A stretch of 64,000 bases of DNA, taken from positions 107,436 through 171,435 of the forward strand of contig JAPOUM010000022.1 of assembly GCA_026708645.1 (NCBI GenBank). Reading direction: 5' to 3'. This document shows positions 1-8,665 of the stretch, piece by piece. The DNA comes from Acidimicrobiaceae bacterium (GTDB lineage Bacteria > Actinomycetota > Acidimicrobiia > Acidimicrobiales > Aldehydirespiratoraceae). The position numbers and the translations under genes were made by a program. Position 1 is the first letter of the stretch; every line of letters begins with the position of its first letter. The notes under the pieces are model-generated. The model was not told the origin of the DNA. It saw only the letters and a list, made by a program, of their open reading frames with translations, and ran no database searches.

Positions 1-231
1 CAAACCGAAATCTCGACGATGCACGGGCTGCGCGGCCAGGTCTTCGCCGTCCCAGCGGATCTCGCCCGCATCGAGCGGCTGCAAACCGGCGACGGCTCGC
101 AGCAGCGTGCTCTTGCCGCAGCCGCTGGGTCCGAGAACCGCGACGATCTCGCCGCTCTCAACCTGCAGGTCAACCCCGTCTAGAGCAGCAACATCGCCGA
201 AACTGACTCTTGCGTCCTTCACAGCGAGCAT
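1..231 (-). CDS. thiQ: Thiamine ABC transporter ATP-binding protein (partial, N-terminal part)
   Basis: This is the amino-terminal 77 residues of an ABC ATPase that runs off the left edge. The ATG at 231 opens a frame reading MLAVKDARVSFGDVAALDG and reaches a canonical Walker A, GPSGCGKST, around residues 36-44. It should supply ATP-driven energy on the cytoplasmic side of the permease encoded just upstream, 43 bases away on the same strand. The thiamine assignment rests on the operon (ThiB-like binding protein, two-domain permease, TPP riboswitch), because the ATPase fragment itself does not show substrate. The Q-loop, signature motif and Walker B lie outside the window. Confidence 0.85.
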   Translation of the reverse strand, partial: MLAVKDARVSFGDVAALDGVDLQVESGEIVAVLGPSGCGKSTLLRAVAGLQPLDAGEIRWDGEDLAAQPVHRRDFGL

Positions 232-274
232 CGCATCATCCTGGCGCTCTCAAAAGCTTGCGCCCCCTTGAGCA

Positions 275-2149
275 TCAGATCACTCCCGAGCGGGCGTCGC
301 CCCATAGATCCATCAGAAAGACCACCGCCGCGGTCAGCACCATGAGCGACACCGCCAGCGCCATGGCCTGGCCCCGGAGGGCGTCGCCCGGGGTGCCCAG
401 CAGCCTGAACAACGCCAGCGGGGCGGTCAGCGTCTCGGGCCGGCGGGGAATGAACGATGTGGCGCCGAACTCGCCCAGCGACACCGCGAACGCGAAACCG
501 GCGCCCACTGCGGCGCCGCGCGCGGCCGCCGGCAGGTCCACCTCGCGGCGCACCCGCAGAGGCGACGCTCCCAGCACCGCCGCGGCTTCGCGCAACCGGG
601 GACTGACGCTTCGCAGCGTAGGCGCCAGAGCGCGCACCACGAAGGGGATCCCGACCACGGCGTGCGCTATCGGGACCACGATCACCGCCGTGCGGATGTC
701 GATCGGCGGACGGTCCAACACCAGCAACAGACCCAGCCCCACCGTCACCGCCGAAGTGCCCAGAGGCAGCGTCAAAGTCACGTCCAGCAGCCCGGCGGCG
801 CTGCGGCCGGTTCGTGCCGCCGAACGCAGCACCACCACCACGGCCGCCGCTCCCACTACCACGGCCAGAGTCGCAGCCGGCACAGCGAACTTCACCGAGT
901 TGAGCAGTGCCGCCAAGGCAGTGTCGGGCAGCAGGCTGACTTGCTGGGCCATGGCGCTGTAATGGCGCAGCGTGTAGCCGCCGCCTCCTGCCAGCAGCGA
1001 GCGTTCCACGAGCAGCGCCAAAGGCAGCCCCAGGATCACCGCCATCACCGCCAGGTTGACCGCCAGCGCGGGACCGCCTCCGCGCGGCGCAGGAGCGCCC
1101 GAGCGGGGCTGCTCCACCGCGGCGCGTCTGCGCTCCATCAGGATCGACACGATCACCAGAGCCAGCACCGCGGCCAGCTGCACGATCGCCAGAGACGCCG
1201 CTACCGAGAAGTCGAGCCGCCGTATGGCGTAGCGGTAGATCTCGGTCTCGATGGTGGCCCGTGTCGGGCCTCCCAGGATCAGCACAACCCCGAAAGAAGT
1301 GAACGAGAACAAAAAGACGATGACCGACGCGGCCGCCAGCGAAGGCGCCAGGCGGGGCAGCACCACATGACGGAAGACTCCCAGACGCGAGGCGCCCAGC
1401 ACGCGGGCCTGGTCCTCAATGCGGGCGTCGAGGCTCGCCCAATGCGCCCCCACGATGCGCAGCACCACCGCATAATTGAAGAACACGTGCGCCAGAAGGA
1501 TCGCCCAGACCGTGTGGCGCAGACTCAACCCGCCGTCTCCTGCCAGCCCGAGACGATTGAAGACGCCTTCGAACGCCGCAGCGACGACCACGGTGGGCAG
1601 CATGAACGGCACGGTCGCCGCGGCCCGCACCAGGCGCCGGCCACGGAAACGGAGCCGGGCCAAAGCCCCTGCTGCGGGCAGTGCCACCAGCACCGTCAGA
1701 GCTGTCGACGCCGCGGCCTGCCAGAGAGTGAACCAGATCACCGAGCGGTGCGAGGCCGAGCCCAGAACCTCTCCCAGCCCTCCGACCCCGGCGGCGCCTC
1801 CTCCGCCTCCTCCGAGGCCGCCGCCGAGACCCCGGTGGATCACCGCGCCGACAGGCCACACGAAGAAGAGCCCCATGAACACGACCGCTGCCGCGGCCGG
1901 CACAACCTGCCAGCGTCGCAGAACGGCTGCAGCCAGCTTTGACGCGAGCTGTTTGACAGCCGCAGGCCTGGAGGCGTCAGCAGGCTCGGCGGCGTCCTGC
2001 GCGGAAGCTGGGGGCGGCCCGGAGGCGGCGTCCTGCGGCGGAGCTGCGATCACCGAACCGGCGGCTTGTCGATGGCCCGGCTGCGACTCTGCCTCGGGGC
2101 GAGCCTCAGCGAAGCACGATCTCCACCCAGCGGTCGGTCCAAGCGTCAC
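275..2149 (-). CDS. thiP: Thiamine ABC transporter permease, two fused permease domains
   Basis: An integral membrane permease of about 624 residues with two tandem binding-protein-dependent transport domains, as in ThiP and FbpB. Each half has several hydrophobic segments and an EAA-type cytoplasmic loop that would contact the ATPase: one contains ARVLGASRLGVFRHVVLPRL near residue 245, the other EAAAVLGASPLRVRREVDLP near residue 540. The frame opens at a GTG at 2149, overlapping the end of thiB by 44 bases. An in-frame GTG at 2053 would remove a low-complexity Ala/Pro-rich start and is an alternative. The thiQ start follows 43 bases after the stop. The thiamine role comes from context; iron permeases have the same architecture. 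Confidence 0.88.
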   Translation of the reverse strand: MTLGPTAGWRSCFAEARPEAESQPGHRQAAGSVIAAPPQDAASGPPPASAQDAAEPADASRPAAVKQLASKLAAAVLRRWQVVPAAAAVVFMGLFFVWPVGAVIHRGLGGGLGGGGGGAAGVGGLGEVLGSASHRSVIWFTLWQAAASTALTVLVALPAAGALARLRFRGRRLVRAAATVPFMLPTVVVAAAFEGVFNRLGLAGDGGLSLRHTVWAILLAHVFFNYAVVLRIVGAHWASLDARIEDQARVLGASRLGVFRHVVLPRLAPSLAAASVIVFLFSFTSFGVVLILGGPTRATIETEIYRYAIRRLDFSVAASLAIVQLAAVLALVIVSILMERRRAAVEQPRSGAPAPRGGGPALAVNLAVMAVILGLPLALLVERSLLAGGGGYTLRHYSAMAQQVSLLPDTALAALLNSVKFAVPAATLAVVVGAAAVVVVLRSAARTGRSAAGLLDVTLTLPLGTSAVTVGLGLLLVLDRPPIDIRTAVIVVPIAHAVVGIPFVVRALAPTLRSVSPRLREAAAVLGASPLRVRREVDLPAAARGAAVGAGFAFAVSLGEFGATSFIPRRPETLTAPLALFRLLGTPGDALRGQAMALAVSLMVLTAAVVFLMDLWGDARSGVI

Positions 2150-3365
2150 GCTGAGCCTCTATCTCGGCCGGGTCCACCATGAACGGATCGTCGGCGATCT
2201 CGGCGTGTTCCACGAACTCCGGCGGCAGGGTGGCGTCGACGTTCACCGGGAACACGAACATGTTCAACGGGATGTCGTTCTGGAACGTCTCTCCGAGCAT
2301 GAAATCGATCAAGGCCCGGGCGCCTGCCGGGTTCTCGGCGCCTGCCAGCACACCGGCGAACTCGATCTGACGGTAACAACTGTCAGTTATCACCCCTGTG
2401 GGTGGATTATCGACAGGAGGATCAGCGAAGATCACCTCCGCGGGCGGGCTGGAAGCATAGGAGACGACCATGGGCCGGTCGCCGCCGCCGACTGTGAACT
2501 CGCCGTAGTAGGCCTCCTCCCAGCCGGAGGTGACCGACACGCCGTTGTCTCGCAGAGCTTCCCAGTAGTCCTCATAGCCGTCGCCGTAGCGGGCGATGGT
2601 GGCGAGCAGGAAAGCGAGACCGGGCGAGGAGGTCTCCGGGCTCGGCACCACCAGCATTTCGGCGTAGTCCTCGTCGATGAGGTCGTCGAGGCCGGCGGGC
2701 GGCGGCAGGGCGCCGTCGAATGCGTCGACCCAGTAGTTGAGGCAAACGTCGCCGAAGTCGACGGGCGTCACGCGATGCTGCGGATCGAGTTCGAATTCGT
2801 CTGGCACGTCGGCGAGGCCGGGCGACTCGTAAGGCTCGAAGATGCCGCAGTCGAGGCCGCGTTGCAAGAACGTGTTGTCGATGCCGAACAGCACGTCGCC
2901 GAGCGGCTCGCCGGCGGTGAGGCACGCCTGCGCCACCAGAGCGCCGGCATCGCCCGAGGCGAGATGGCTCACTTCGACGCCTGTGGCGGCGGTGAACGCT
3001 TCGAAGGTCTCCGGCGAGACCGCGAACGAATCGTGGGTGAGCAGCGTCACCGTGGTGCCCGACAAGCCTTCGTTGCCGGAGTCGCCGGCGGCGTCGTTGT
3101 CTGCGTCGTCGCCGCCGCATGCTGCAGCCACGAGCGACAGCGCTGCCAGAGCCGCGACCGCCAGGCGCGTGCGAGTCGGGCGCGAGACGCCGCTCAATGC
3201 TTTCGGCGCTGTCGGTTTCGGCGCTGTCGGTTTCAGCGCTGTCGGTTTCGGCGCTGTCGGCAAGAATCCGCGGCAGGCGCCGCGCATCCTGTTGCGTGCC
3301 GCCTTGTTCTGTGCTGCCCCGTCGGGGCGCGTCGGGCGGCTGGTGCTTGAAGCTTGGTGGCCCAT
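2106..3365 (-). CDS. thiB: Thiamine-binding lipoprotein of ABC transporter
   Basis: A 419-residue extracytoplasmic solute-binding protein. The open frame extends to 3479, but that part is the riboswitch read as protein; the ATG at 3365 directly follows the riboswitch and its GGAGGAAG ribosome-binding site. The lipobox LVAAACGG puts the lipidated cysteine near residue 83. The mature part matches the ThiB family along its length: an N-terminal THDSFAVSPE segment, DVLFGIDNTFLQRG, SSPGLAFLLATIARYG, GWEEAYYGEF, VVSYASSPPAEVIF, and a C-terminal IEAQRDAWTDRW. An odd 15-base repeat encodes PTAPK four times at residues 36-55, before the hydrophobic signal segment. That makes the leader unusually long, and a start further downstream is possible. 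Confidence 0.9.
   Translation of the reverse strand: MGHQASSTSRPTRPDGAAQNKAARNRMRGACRGFLPTAPKPTALKPTAPKPTAPKALSGVSRPTRTRLAVAALAALSLVAAACGGDDADNDAAGDSGNEGLSGTTVTLLTHDSFAVSPETFEAFTAATGVEVSHLASGDAGALVAQACLTAGEPLGDVLFGIDNTFLQRGLDCGIFEPYESPGLADVPDEFELDPQHRVTPVDFGDVCLNYWVDAFDGALPPPAGLDDLIDEDYAEMLVVPSPETSSPGLAFLLATIARYGDGYEDYWEALRDNGVSVTSGWEEAYYGEFTVGGGDRPMVVSYASSPPAEVIFADPPVDNPPTGVITDSCYRQIEFAGVLAGAENPAGARALIDFMLGETFQNDIPLNMFVFPVNVDATLPPEFVEHAEIADDPFMVDPAEIEAQRDAWTDRWVEIVLR
3201..3260. repeat. 15-bp tandem repeat, four units, inside thiB
   Basis: Four head-to-tail units of TTTCGGCGCTGTCGG (the third has one A for G) occupy 3201-3260. On the minus strand they encode four copies of PTAPK or PTALK ahead of the ThiB signal segment. 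The unit length is a multiple of three, so copy-number change would preserve the frame. Confidence 0.95.
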
Positions 3366-3369
3366 GGGT

Positions 3370-3460
3370 TCTTCCTCCGCTGGCATTACCCAGATCAGGT
3401 CGGCGGGTCGACGCCGCTGCAGGCGCCCTCTCAGCCCGGCTGCCCCGAGCTCCCCGGTTT
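3370..3460 (-). promoter_or_regulatory. TPP riboswitch (THI element) in the thiB leader
   Basis: Read on the minus strand, the leader holds the conserved thiamine pyrophosphate aptamer blocks: GGGCTGAGAGGG (positions about 3432-3443) and, after a GC-rich variable stem, GACCTGATCTGGGTAATGCC (about 3380-3400), ending in GCGGAGGAA. The last bases of the aptamer contain the ribosome-binding site of thiB, whose ATG begins 5-6 bases later. This suggests control of translation start, with ligand-bound RNA hiding the site. It marks the three downstream genes as thiamine or thiamine-precursor uptake. Confidence 0.93.
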
Positions 3461-3478
3461 GTTGGTTTTCGCTGATCA

Positions 3479-3484
3479 ACTATA
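3479..3484 (-). promoter_or_regulatory. Possible -10 element of the thiBPQ operon
   Basis: On the minus strand the hexamer TATAGT lies about 20 bases upstream of the first aptamer bases, the only AT-rich hexamer in a GC-rich spacer. No good -35 hexamer stands 16-18 bases upstream. The interval 3485-3748 is otherwise non-coding and must also hold the divergent promoter of the metallophosphatase gene; I see no further clear signal in it. Confidence 0.35.
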
Positions 3485-3748
3485 TGCGATGCGCGTCCAG
3501 CCGCCTCGCCGGCGGCAAACCTGCCGAAGGCCCGACCGCAGACAACCGACAGTGAAAATCAGGCGAATGCGACGTGAACAGTCGGTGAGCGGTCACCGAT
3601 TCAGCGAGCGAGTGTCACAGCAGCCCAGTAGCGTGCGCGTCGGTGATCTGAGGCGCCGATTCAGAGCCCGCGATCCCCACATGCTCACCATCCCGGCAAG
3701 CTCCACATTCCGCACCAACCCCCACAATCCGCACCAAGGAGGCCCTTC

Positions 3749-5704
3749 GTGGCGTTCCCTTCTCGCATCCTCAAACCATTGTCGCTGTTGGGCGCGTTCG
3801 CGCTGGCGGCGGCCCTGCTGATGTCGTCTCCGGCCGCCGCGCAGGAGACGACGCCGCCGGCCGGCAGCGACTCTTTCACCCTCACGATCCTGCACAACAA
3901 CGACGGCGAGTCGAAGCTGCTGCCCGACGAGGAAGCCGGCTTCCCGGGCGTGGCTCGCTTCGTCGCTCAGTTGAAGCAGATGCAGGCGGACGCCGGCGAC
4001 GGGGTGGTGACGCTCACCTCCGGCGACAACTTCTTGGCCTCACAGGAACTGAACGTATCGCTGGCCCGCGAGGGTGCGCTCTACGACTCGATAGCGCTCA
4101 GCGGCCTCTACGACGCCATGGCGCTCGGCAACCACGATTTCGACTTGGGGCCTGAGGTGACCGCCCGGTTCATCTCCGGTTTCGAGCCGGCGGTGACTTT
4201 CCTGTCAGCCAACGCCGACTTCTCCGGCGAGCCTGCGCTGCAAGCGCTGGTGGACGCCGGCGCGCTGGCCGGCAGCACCACCGTGGAGACCGGAGGCGAG
4301 CGGGTCGGCGTCATCGGGGCGGTCACCCCGACGCTTCCCAACATCTCCACACCGCGCAATGTTGTGGTCTCCGAAGTCCTTGCAGCGGTGCGAGCCGAGG
4401 TTTCGGCCTTGACCGAGGACGGAGTCAACAAGATCATCCTGGTCAGCCACCTTCAGGGAGTGTCCGAGGAGGTGGCTCTAGTGGCCGACCTGGCAGGCGT
4501 CGATGTGGTCATCGCCGGGGGCGGCGACGACCTGCTGCGCAACGAGGGCGACACTTGCATGCCCGACGAAACACCCGCCGGGGCCTATCCGATGGTGGTG
4601 GCCGACTCCACCGGCGCCGATGTGCCGGTGATCACCGCTCCCGGCGGCTACCGCTGCATCGGTGAGCTGACCGTGAACTTCGACGGCGAAGGCAGCATCG
4701 TCAGCCACTCGGGCCGCTCTGTGGGCGTGAGCCTCGAAACGACGCCAGATCCGGCGGTGCAGTCGAGCGTGGTCGAGCCGCTGGCCGCGGCCGTCGCCGA
4801 GATCGACGGCGATGTGATCGGCACCAGCGAAGTCGATCTCGACGGACGCCGGGCCAGCGTGCGCACCGGCTCATCCAACCAGGGCAACCTCCACGCGGAC
4901 GCGCTGCGAGCGTCAGCCGCCAATCTGGCCACGGCATTCGGCACCCCGGCGCCTGATGCAGCCATCCAGAACGGCGGCGGCATCCGCAACGACGCGGTGA
5001 TCCCCGCCGGGCAGATCACCACCGGCAACACTTGGGACATCGCGCCGTTCCGCAACTTCGTGGTGGTCGGCTCGGTTCCCCGAGAGACGTTCCACATACT
5101 GCTCGAGCAGGCCGTGGATCGCATTCCCGGCGCCGGGGGTCAGTTCCCGCAGATATCCGGGTTCACGTTCAGCTACGACCCGTCGGCCCCGGCACGCCAG
5201 ACCGACCGGGACGGCGACTGCTCGCTCGCCGGAGACGCCGGATCGAGAATACGCTCCGTCACCCTCGACGACGGCACCGTGGTCGTGCGCGACGGCGTGG
5301 TGGTGCCGGGAGATCCGGTTGTGCTGGCCACCATCGACTTCTTGGCGAACGGCGGCGACTGCTATCCGCTCGCCGGCATCGACTTCACCAAGCTCGGAGT
5401 CAGCTACCAGCAGGCGCTGGTCAACTACATCTCAGAGGACTTGGGCGGCACGATCACTGCAGCCGACTACCCGGAGGGCGGCGAAGACCGGATCGTCGCA
5501 CTGGCCGGCGAATCCGAGCCGGACACGGTGACCGTGGCGCGCGGCGACAGCCTCTGGAGGATCGCTGCCAAGCATCTCGGCTCGGGCTCGCGCTGGCGGG
5601 AGATCTACGAACTCAACCGCGGCAAGGTTCAAGCCGACGGCCGGAGTCTCGCCGACCCTGGCCTGATCCAGATCGACTGGGTGCTGGAACTTCCCGCCAG
5701 TTAG
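3749..5704 (+). CDS. Secreted 5'-nucleotidase/metallophosphatase with C-terminal LysM
   Basis: A 651-residue exported hydrolase of the UshA/5'-nucleotidase family, expected to remove phosphate from nucleotides or similar esters outside the membrane. The GTG start at 3749 has a strong AAGGAGG site seven bases upstream. Domain order: signal peptide (1-31, ending SPAAAQE); calcineurin-like metallophosphatase with HNNDGES near residue 48 and GNHDFD near 126; 5'-nucleotidase C-terminal domain with NGGGIRND near 408; and a LysM module from about 590 (VARGDSLWRIAAKHLG) that would bind peptidoglycan. In the first motif the usual His of NDxH is replaced by Glu-Ser (NDGES), so true substrate and metal use are open. 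It is followed by a hairpin terminator and looks monocistronic. Confidence 0.9.
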   Translation: MAFPSRILKPLSLLGAFALAAALLMSSPAAAQETTPPAGSDSFTLTILHNNDGESKLLPDEEAGFPGVARFVAQLKQMQADAGDGVVTLTSGDNFLASQELNVSLAREGALYDSIALSGLYDAMALGNHDFDLGPEVTARFISGFEPAVTFLSANADFSGEPALQALVDAGALAGSTTVETGGERVGVIGAVTPTLPNISTPRNVVVSEVLAAVRAEVSALTEDGVNKIILVSHLQGVSEEVALVADLAGVDVVIAGGGDDLLRNEGDTCMPDETPAGAYPMVVADSTGADVPVITAPGGYRCIGELTVNFDGEGSIVSHSGRSVGVSLETTPDPAVQSSVVEPLAAAVAEIDGDVIGTSEVDLDGRRASVRTGSSNQGNLHADALRASAANLATAFGTPAPDAAIQNGGGIRNDAVIPAGQITTGNTWDIAPFRNFVVVGSVPRETFHILLEQAVDRIPGAGGQFPQISGFTFSYDPSAPARQTDRDGDCSLAGDAGSRIRSVTLDDGTVVVRDGVVVPGDPVVLATIDFLANGGDCYPLAGIDFTKLGVSYQQALVNYISEDLGGTITAADYPEGGEDRIVALAGESEPDTVTVARGDSLWRIAAKHLGSGSRWREIYELNRGKVQADGRSLADPGLIQIDWVLELPAS

Positions 5705-5724
5705 CCGAGGAGCGCTCGACACTT

Positions 5725-5761
5725 GCGGGCTGGGCGCTCTCTTTGTGAGAGCCCAGCCCGC
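5725..5761 (+). terminator. Hairpin terminator after the metallophosphatase gene
   Basis: GCGGGCTGGGC followed by GCTCTC, a TTTGT loop, and GAGAGC then CCAGCCCGC form a stem of about 15 pairs with a small bulge, 20 bases after the stop codon. No U-run follows, as is common for GC-rich actinobacterial terminators. The remaining bases up to 5901 show no recognisable gene. Confidence 0.75.
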
Positions 5762-5901
5762 ACGACAACACTCAAGCCCACCACCGAGAGTTCGGCATGT
5801 GAAGGCACAGAAAGTGCTCGCATTTTTGTGATCCACATCTTGGAGGGCCAGCTTCATCCGCGCGGTATCACGCAGCAGCTGAGGCGAAGGCAGACTGCGG
5901 C

Positions 5902-7524
5902 GTGAGCGTCTTTGGATCATGCAGTCATGCGAAACTCAGACGGATCGCCTTCGGGTCGTTGGCGGTCGCCGGCTGCGTCTGGGTTGCTGCCGCCTGCTCG
6001 TCAGGCTCTTCAGAGCCGCAGCGCGGTGCGGCGGCTGCGAGCGATGCCTCCGCCTCGACGAACTCAACGAGTTCGACAAGCTTGCCGAGTTCGACGAGTT
6101 TGATTAGCCCTCCGAGTTCGACGAGCTTGCCGGCGGCTTCGGGGCTGGAACTCGACCCGTCGAACCCGGATGCGGAACTCTCAGGCGGCGGTCGCGGTCT
6201 GATAGCCGTGACAGACGCCGACGGGTTGAGCCTGCTGACGCCGAGCGGCCGGAGCGTGAACCGCATCGGCGCCGGCTTCGTCGTCACGCAACCGACCTGG
6301 TCGCGCGACGGCGCCAAGCTGGCGGCGACTCTCAGCAATGCCGACGGCGGAGTCTCTCGGGTTGCTGTGCTGGACGTGGCCAGCGGCCAGGTCAGCGACT
6401 TCGAGGCGCGACGGCCTTACTTCTTCTATTCGTGGAGCCACGACGGCACCAGGCTGGCAGCGCTGGGCCCGGCCGCAGGCGGCGGCACGGCCATGGACGT
6501 TCTCGACGCGACAGGAGCGCCGACTTCGCCCGACACGGTCACCGACAGCAGCGTTTTCATCGCCTGGGCGCCCGACGGGCGGCGGTTGCTGGTGCATGCC
6601 GGGCCGCGACTTCAGCTGTTCGACGACCCCGACCAACTCGGCGACTACACCGATTTGGGCACAGTCGGTTCCGGTTTCCAGGCTGCGTCCTGGGTGCCGG
6701 ACAGCAACGCTTTCCTCTATGTCGCCGATGTCGCCGACGAGGCAGGCGACGGTATTGACAGCGACGGTATTGGCAGCGACGGCAGCAGTGCTGACGGCGA
6801 CGGGCCGGCAACGCCGCGACTTCTGCGGCGCAGCCTCGCTGACGGCGTCGTCACGGACTTGGGCGACGCCACGGGCTTGACCGCCATGACGGTCCACCCC
6901 GACGGTGATCGGGTCGCCCTGGCTTTCGTGCAGTCCGCGCAGCGCACCCAACCCACGCAGCCGACGGTCCCGCTCCTGCCGGTCAGCGCCGGCGGTCGGT
7001 TCGCGGCGGCAGCAGCAGCACAGCCCACCGCCGCGCAAGCGACTTTCCAGCGGCGCAGCGAAGATCGGCTGGAGGCCGTTCTCGGCGCAACGCGACCCAC
7101 CGCCGCGCAGGCGTCTTTGCGGGGCGCCGTCGAGATCCTCGATCTGGCAACCGGCGAACGGACAGAGGCTTTGGACGGGCCCGGTTTATGGGTCGCTTGG
7201 AGCCCCGACGGACAGAGCCTGTTGATGGCGACCACCGCCTCCGCAGATGCGTCGGCCTTGCTGGCCTGGCATGTCTGGGACGGCAGTCGGTCGCTGGAAC
7301 TGGTCCAGTTCACGCCGAGCGCCAACTTCTTGCGCAACTATCTGCCGTTCGCCGATCAATACGACGAGACGCCACGTCTCTGGTCGCCGGACAGCGACGC
7401 CATCACCTACAGCGCCACCCGGGCGGGCAGCGGAGACTTCGCCGCTGTGTCGCGCCTCGACAGCGTCGGCGACACCGACGACCTAGGGCCCGGCACCGTG
7501 TCGTTCTGGAGTCCGCTACCGTGA
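5902..7524 (+). CDS. TolB-like beta-propeller lipoprotein
   Basis: A 540-residue predicted lipoprotein of unknown specific role. The GTG at 5902 gives an N-terminus with a hydrophobic stretch and a lipobox-like WVAAACSS near residue 32. A Ser/Thr/Pro linker follows (residues about 50-77), encoded by degenerate repeats. The rest has recurrent WD40/TolB-type blade motifs such as WSRDGAKLAAT, WSHDGTRLAAL, WAPDGRRLLV, WVPDSNAFLY, WSPDGQSLLMA and WSPDSDAITYSA, indicating a six- or seven-bladed propeller outside the membrane, probably for protein or ligand contact. The creatininase-family gene starts seven bases after its stop, so the two are likely co-transcribed. Confidence 0.78.
   Translation: MSVFGSCSHAKLRRIAFGSLAVAGCVWVAAACSSGSSEPQRGAAAASDASASTNSTSSTSLPSSTSLISPPSSTSLPAASGLELDPSNPDAELSGGGRGLIAVTDADGLSLLTPSGRSVNRIGAGFVVTQPTWSRDGAKLAATLSNADGGVSRVAVLDVASGQVSDFEARRPYFFYSWSHDGTRLAALGPAAGGGTAMDVLDATGAPTSPDTVTDSSVFIAWAPDGRRLLVHAGPRLQLFDDPDQLGDYTDLGTVGSGFQAASWVPDSNAFLYVADVADEAGDGIDSDGIGSDGSSADGDGPATPRLLRRSLADGVVTDLGDATGLTAMTVHPDGDRVALAFVQSAQRTQPTQPTVPLLPVSAGGRFAAAAAAQPTAAQATFQRRSEDRLEAVLGATRPTAAQASLRGAVEILDLATGERTEALDGPGLWVAWSPDGQSLLMATTASADASALLAWHVWDGSRSLELVQFTPSANFLRNYLPFADQYDETPRLWSPDSDAITYSATRAGSGDFAAVSRLDSVGDTDDLGPGTVSFWSPLP
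6069..6131. repeat. Degenerate 18-bp repeats in the lipoprotein linker
   Basis: Two near-identical units, GAGTTCGACAAGCTTGCC and GAGTTCGACGAGCTTGCC, flank a variant 27-base unit. They encode the SSTSL-type linker between the lipid anchor and the propeller. All lengths are multiples of three. Confidence 0.8.
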
Positions 7525-7531
7525 AATCGCT

Positions 7532-8377
7532 ATGAACAGCCCGGCCCCGGAAACTCCTGACCCCGGATGCTCGAGGCGCCTCGAAGACCTCTCCGGTCCT
7601 GAGATCGCCCAGCGGATCACCGAGTCGGCGGTGATGGTGCAGCCCATCGGCGCGGTGGAGCAACACGGTCCTCACCTGCCGCTGTCGGTGGACCATGTGA
7701 TCGCTCACGAGTCGGCCGCTGCGCTCGTGGCCGAGCACGGCGACGCTTACGACCTGTGGCTGCTGCCGACCCTGTCAGTGTCGAAATCCAACGAGCACGC
7801 CTGGTCGGCGGGCACCCTGTGGCTTTCGGCGCAGACGCTGCTGGCCGTGCTGGACGACATCGGCCGCAGCGTGGCCGCCACCGCGGCCCGGCGGCTGGTT
7901 TTTCTCAACGGCCATGGCGGCAACTCGGCGCTGCTCAACGTCGCCTGCCGCGAGATCCGACTGGCGCACGGGCTGATGACTTTTTTGGTGCATCCTTTCG
8001 TGCCGCCCGACCAGGGAGGATCGGCGCCCGACTCGGAGATGGGCATGGGCGTCCACGGCGGCCATGAGGAGACCTCCGTGTTCATGCATCTGCGACCGGA
8101 GCTGGTCCATCTGGAGAAGGCTGCTCGCGCCGTGCCCGAGCGTCTCGCCGAGAACCGCTATTTGCGCTTCGGCGGAACGGCCTCGTTCGGGTGGCTGTCG
8201 AACGACTTCGGCCCCGAAGGCCACATCGGCGATCCGACCGGCGCCAACGCCGCCGAGGGCAAACAGTTGTTCGAGACGGCGGTGGCGCTGCTGGGCGAGC
8301 AGATGTCTGAGATCGCGGCCTGGGACTTCGGCGCTCGGCCAGCCGGCGCTGAGAGCCTCGGCAGTTCGTGGGACTAA
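7532..8377 (+). CDS. Creatininase-family amidohydrolase
   Basis: A 281-residue cytosolic metal-dependent amidohydrolase of the creatinine amidohydrolase family. Hallmarks are PIGAVEQHGPHLPLSVD (about residues 38-55), FLNGHGGNSALLN (about 125-137) and HGGHEETS (about 174-181), which carry the conserved metal-binding His, Asp and Glu residues. Family members open cyclic or short amides, and one (MftE) trims the mycofactocin precursor. No mycofactocin genes are visible here, so the substrate is unknown. The last 15-20 residues (AWDFGARPAGAESLG) are encoded by the first copy of a dispersed repeat that continues beyond the stop, so the natural C-terminus was probably altered by repeat insertion. 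Confidence 0.86.
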   Translation: MNSPAPETPDPGCSRRLEDLSGPEIAQRITESAVMVQPIGAVEQHGPHLPLSVDHVIAHESAAALVAEHGDAYDLWLLPTLSVSKSNEHAWSAGTLWLSAQTLLAVLDDIGRSVAATAARRLVFLNGHGGNSALLNVACREIRLAHGLMTFLVHPFVPPDQGGSAPDSEMGMGVHGGHEETSVFMHLRPELVHLEKAARAVPERLAENRYLRFGGTASFGWLSNDFGPEGHIGDPTGANAAEGKQLFETAVALLGEQMSEIAAWDFGARPAGAESLGSSWD

Positions 8378-8545
8378 GAAGCCAATCGGAGCCTGGGACT
8401 TCGGCACTCGGCCAGCCAGCGCTGAGAGCCTGCCCGGTCAGGTGAGAGTTCGCAGCACCGCAACAATGTCGTTCCCGCTGCCGCCGTACGAGAAGCCGAT
8501 CCACTTCGGCACTCGGCCAGCCGGCGCCGAGAGCCTGCTCCGACA
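8318..8545. repeat. Three copies of a dispersed 35-60 bp repeat
   Basis: The core ACTTCGGCACTCGGCCAGCC plus RGCGCYGAGAGCCT occurs at about 8318-8358 (inside the 3' end of the creatininase gene), 8391-8431 and 8503-8536. Copies 2 and 3 also share flanks: AGAAGCCRATC upstream and a decayed GCYCGGTCAGGTGAGAG-like stretch downstream. The rest of the 8378-8665 interval is non-coding and nothing else is recognisable in it. Copy spacing is irregular, so this is not a simple tandem array. Confidence 0.88.
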
Positions 8546-8665
8546 AGTGCGAGCCGGTCGCGTCGCAGCGTTGCCATTACCACTCCCTCGCCGCGGCGGC
8601 AAGGACCCGCTCGGGCCACGGTCATCGGCGTACGAACAATGTGGCGCTCCTGGCCGCTCGGCTGT

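Noticed and set aside
1..3365. Iron(III) rather than thiamine transporter
   Set aside because: Architecture alone fits both, but the TPP riboswitch and the ThiB-like blocks of the binding protein favour thiamine.
3366..3479. N-terminal 38 codons of the longest thiB frame
   Set aside because: This stretch is the TPP riboswitch translated as protein.
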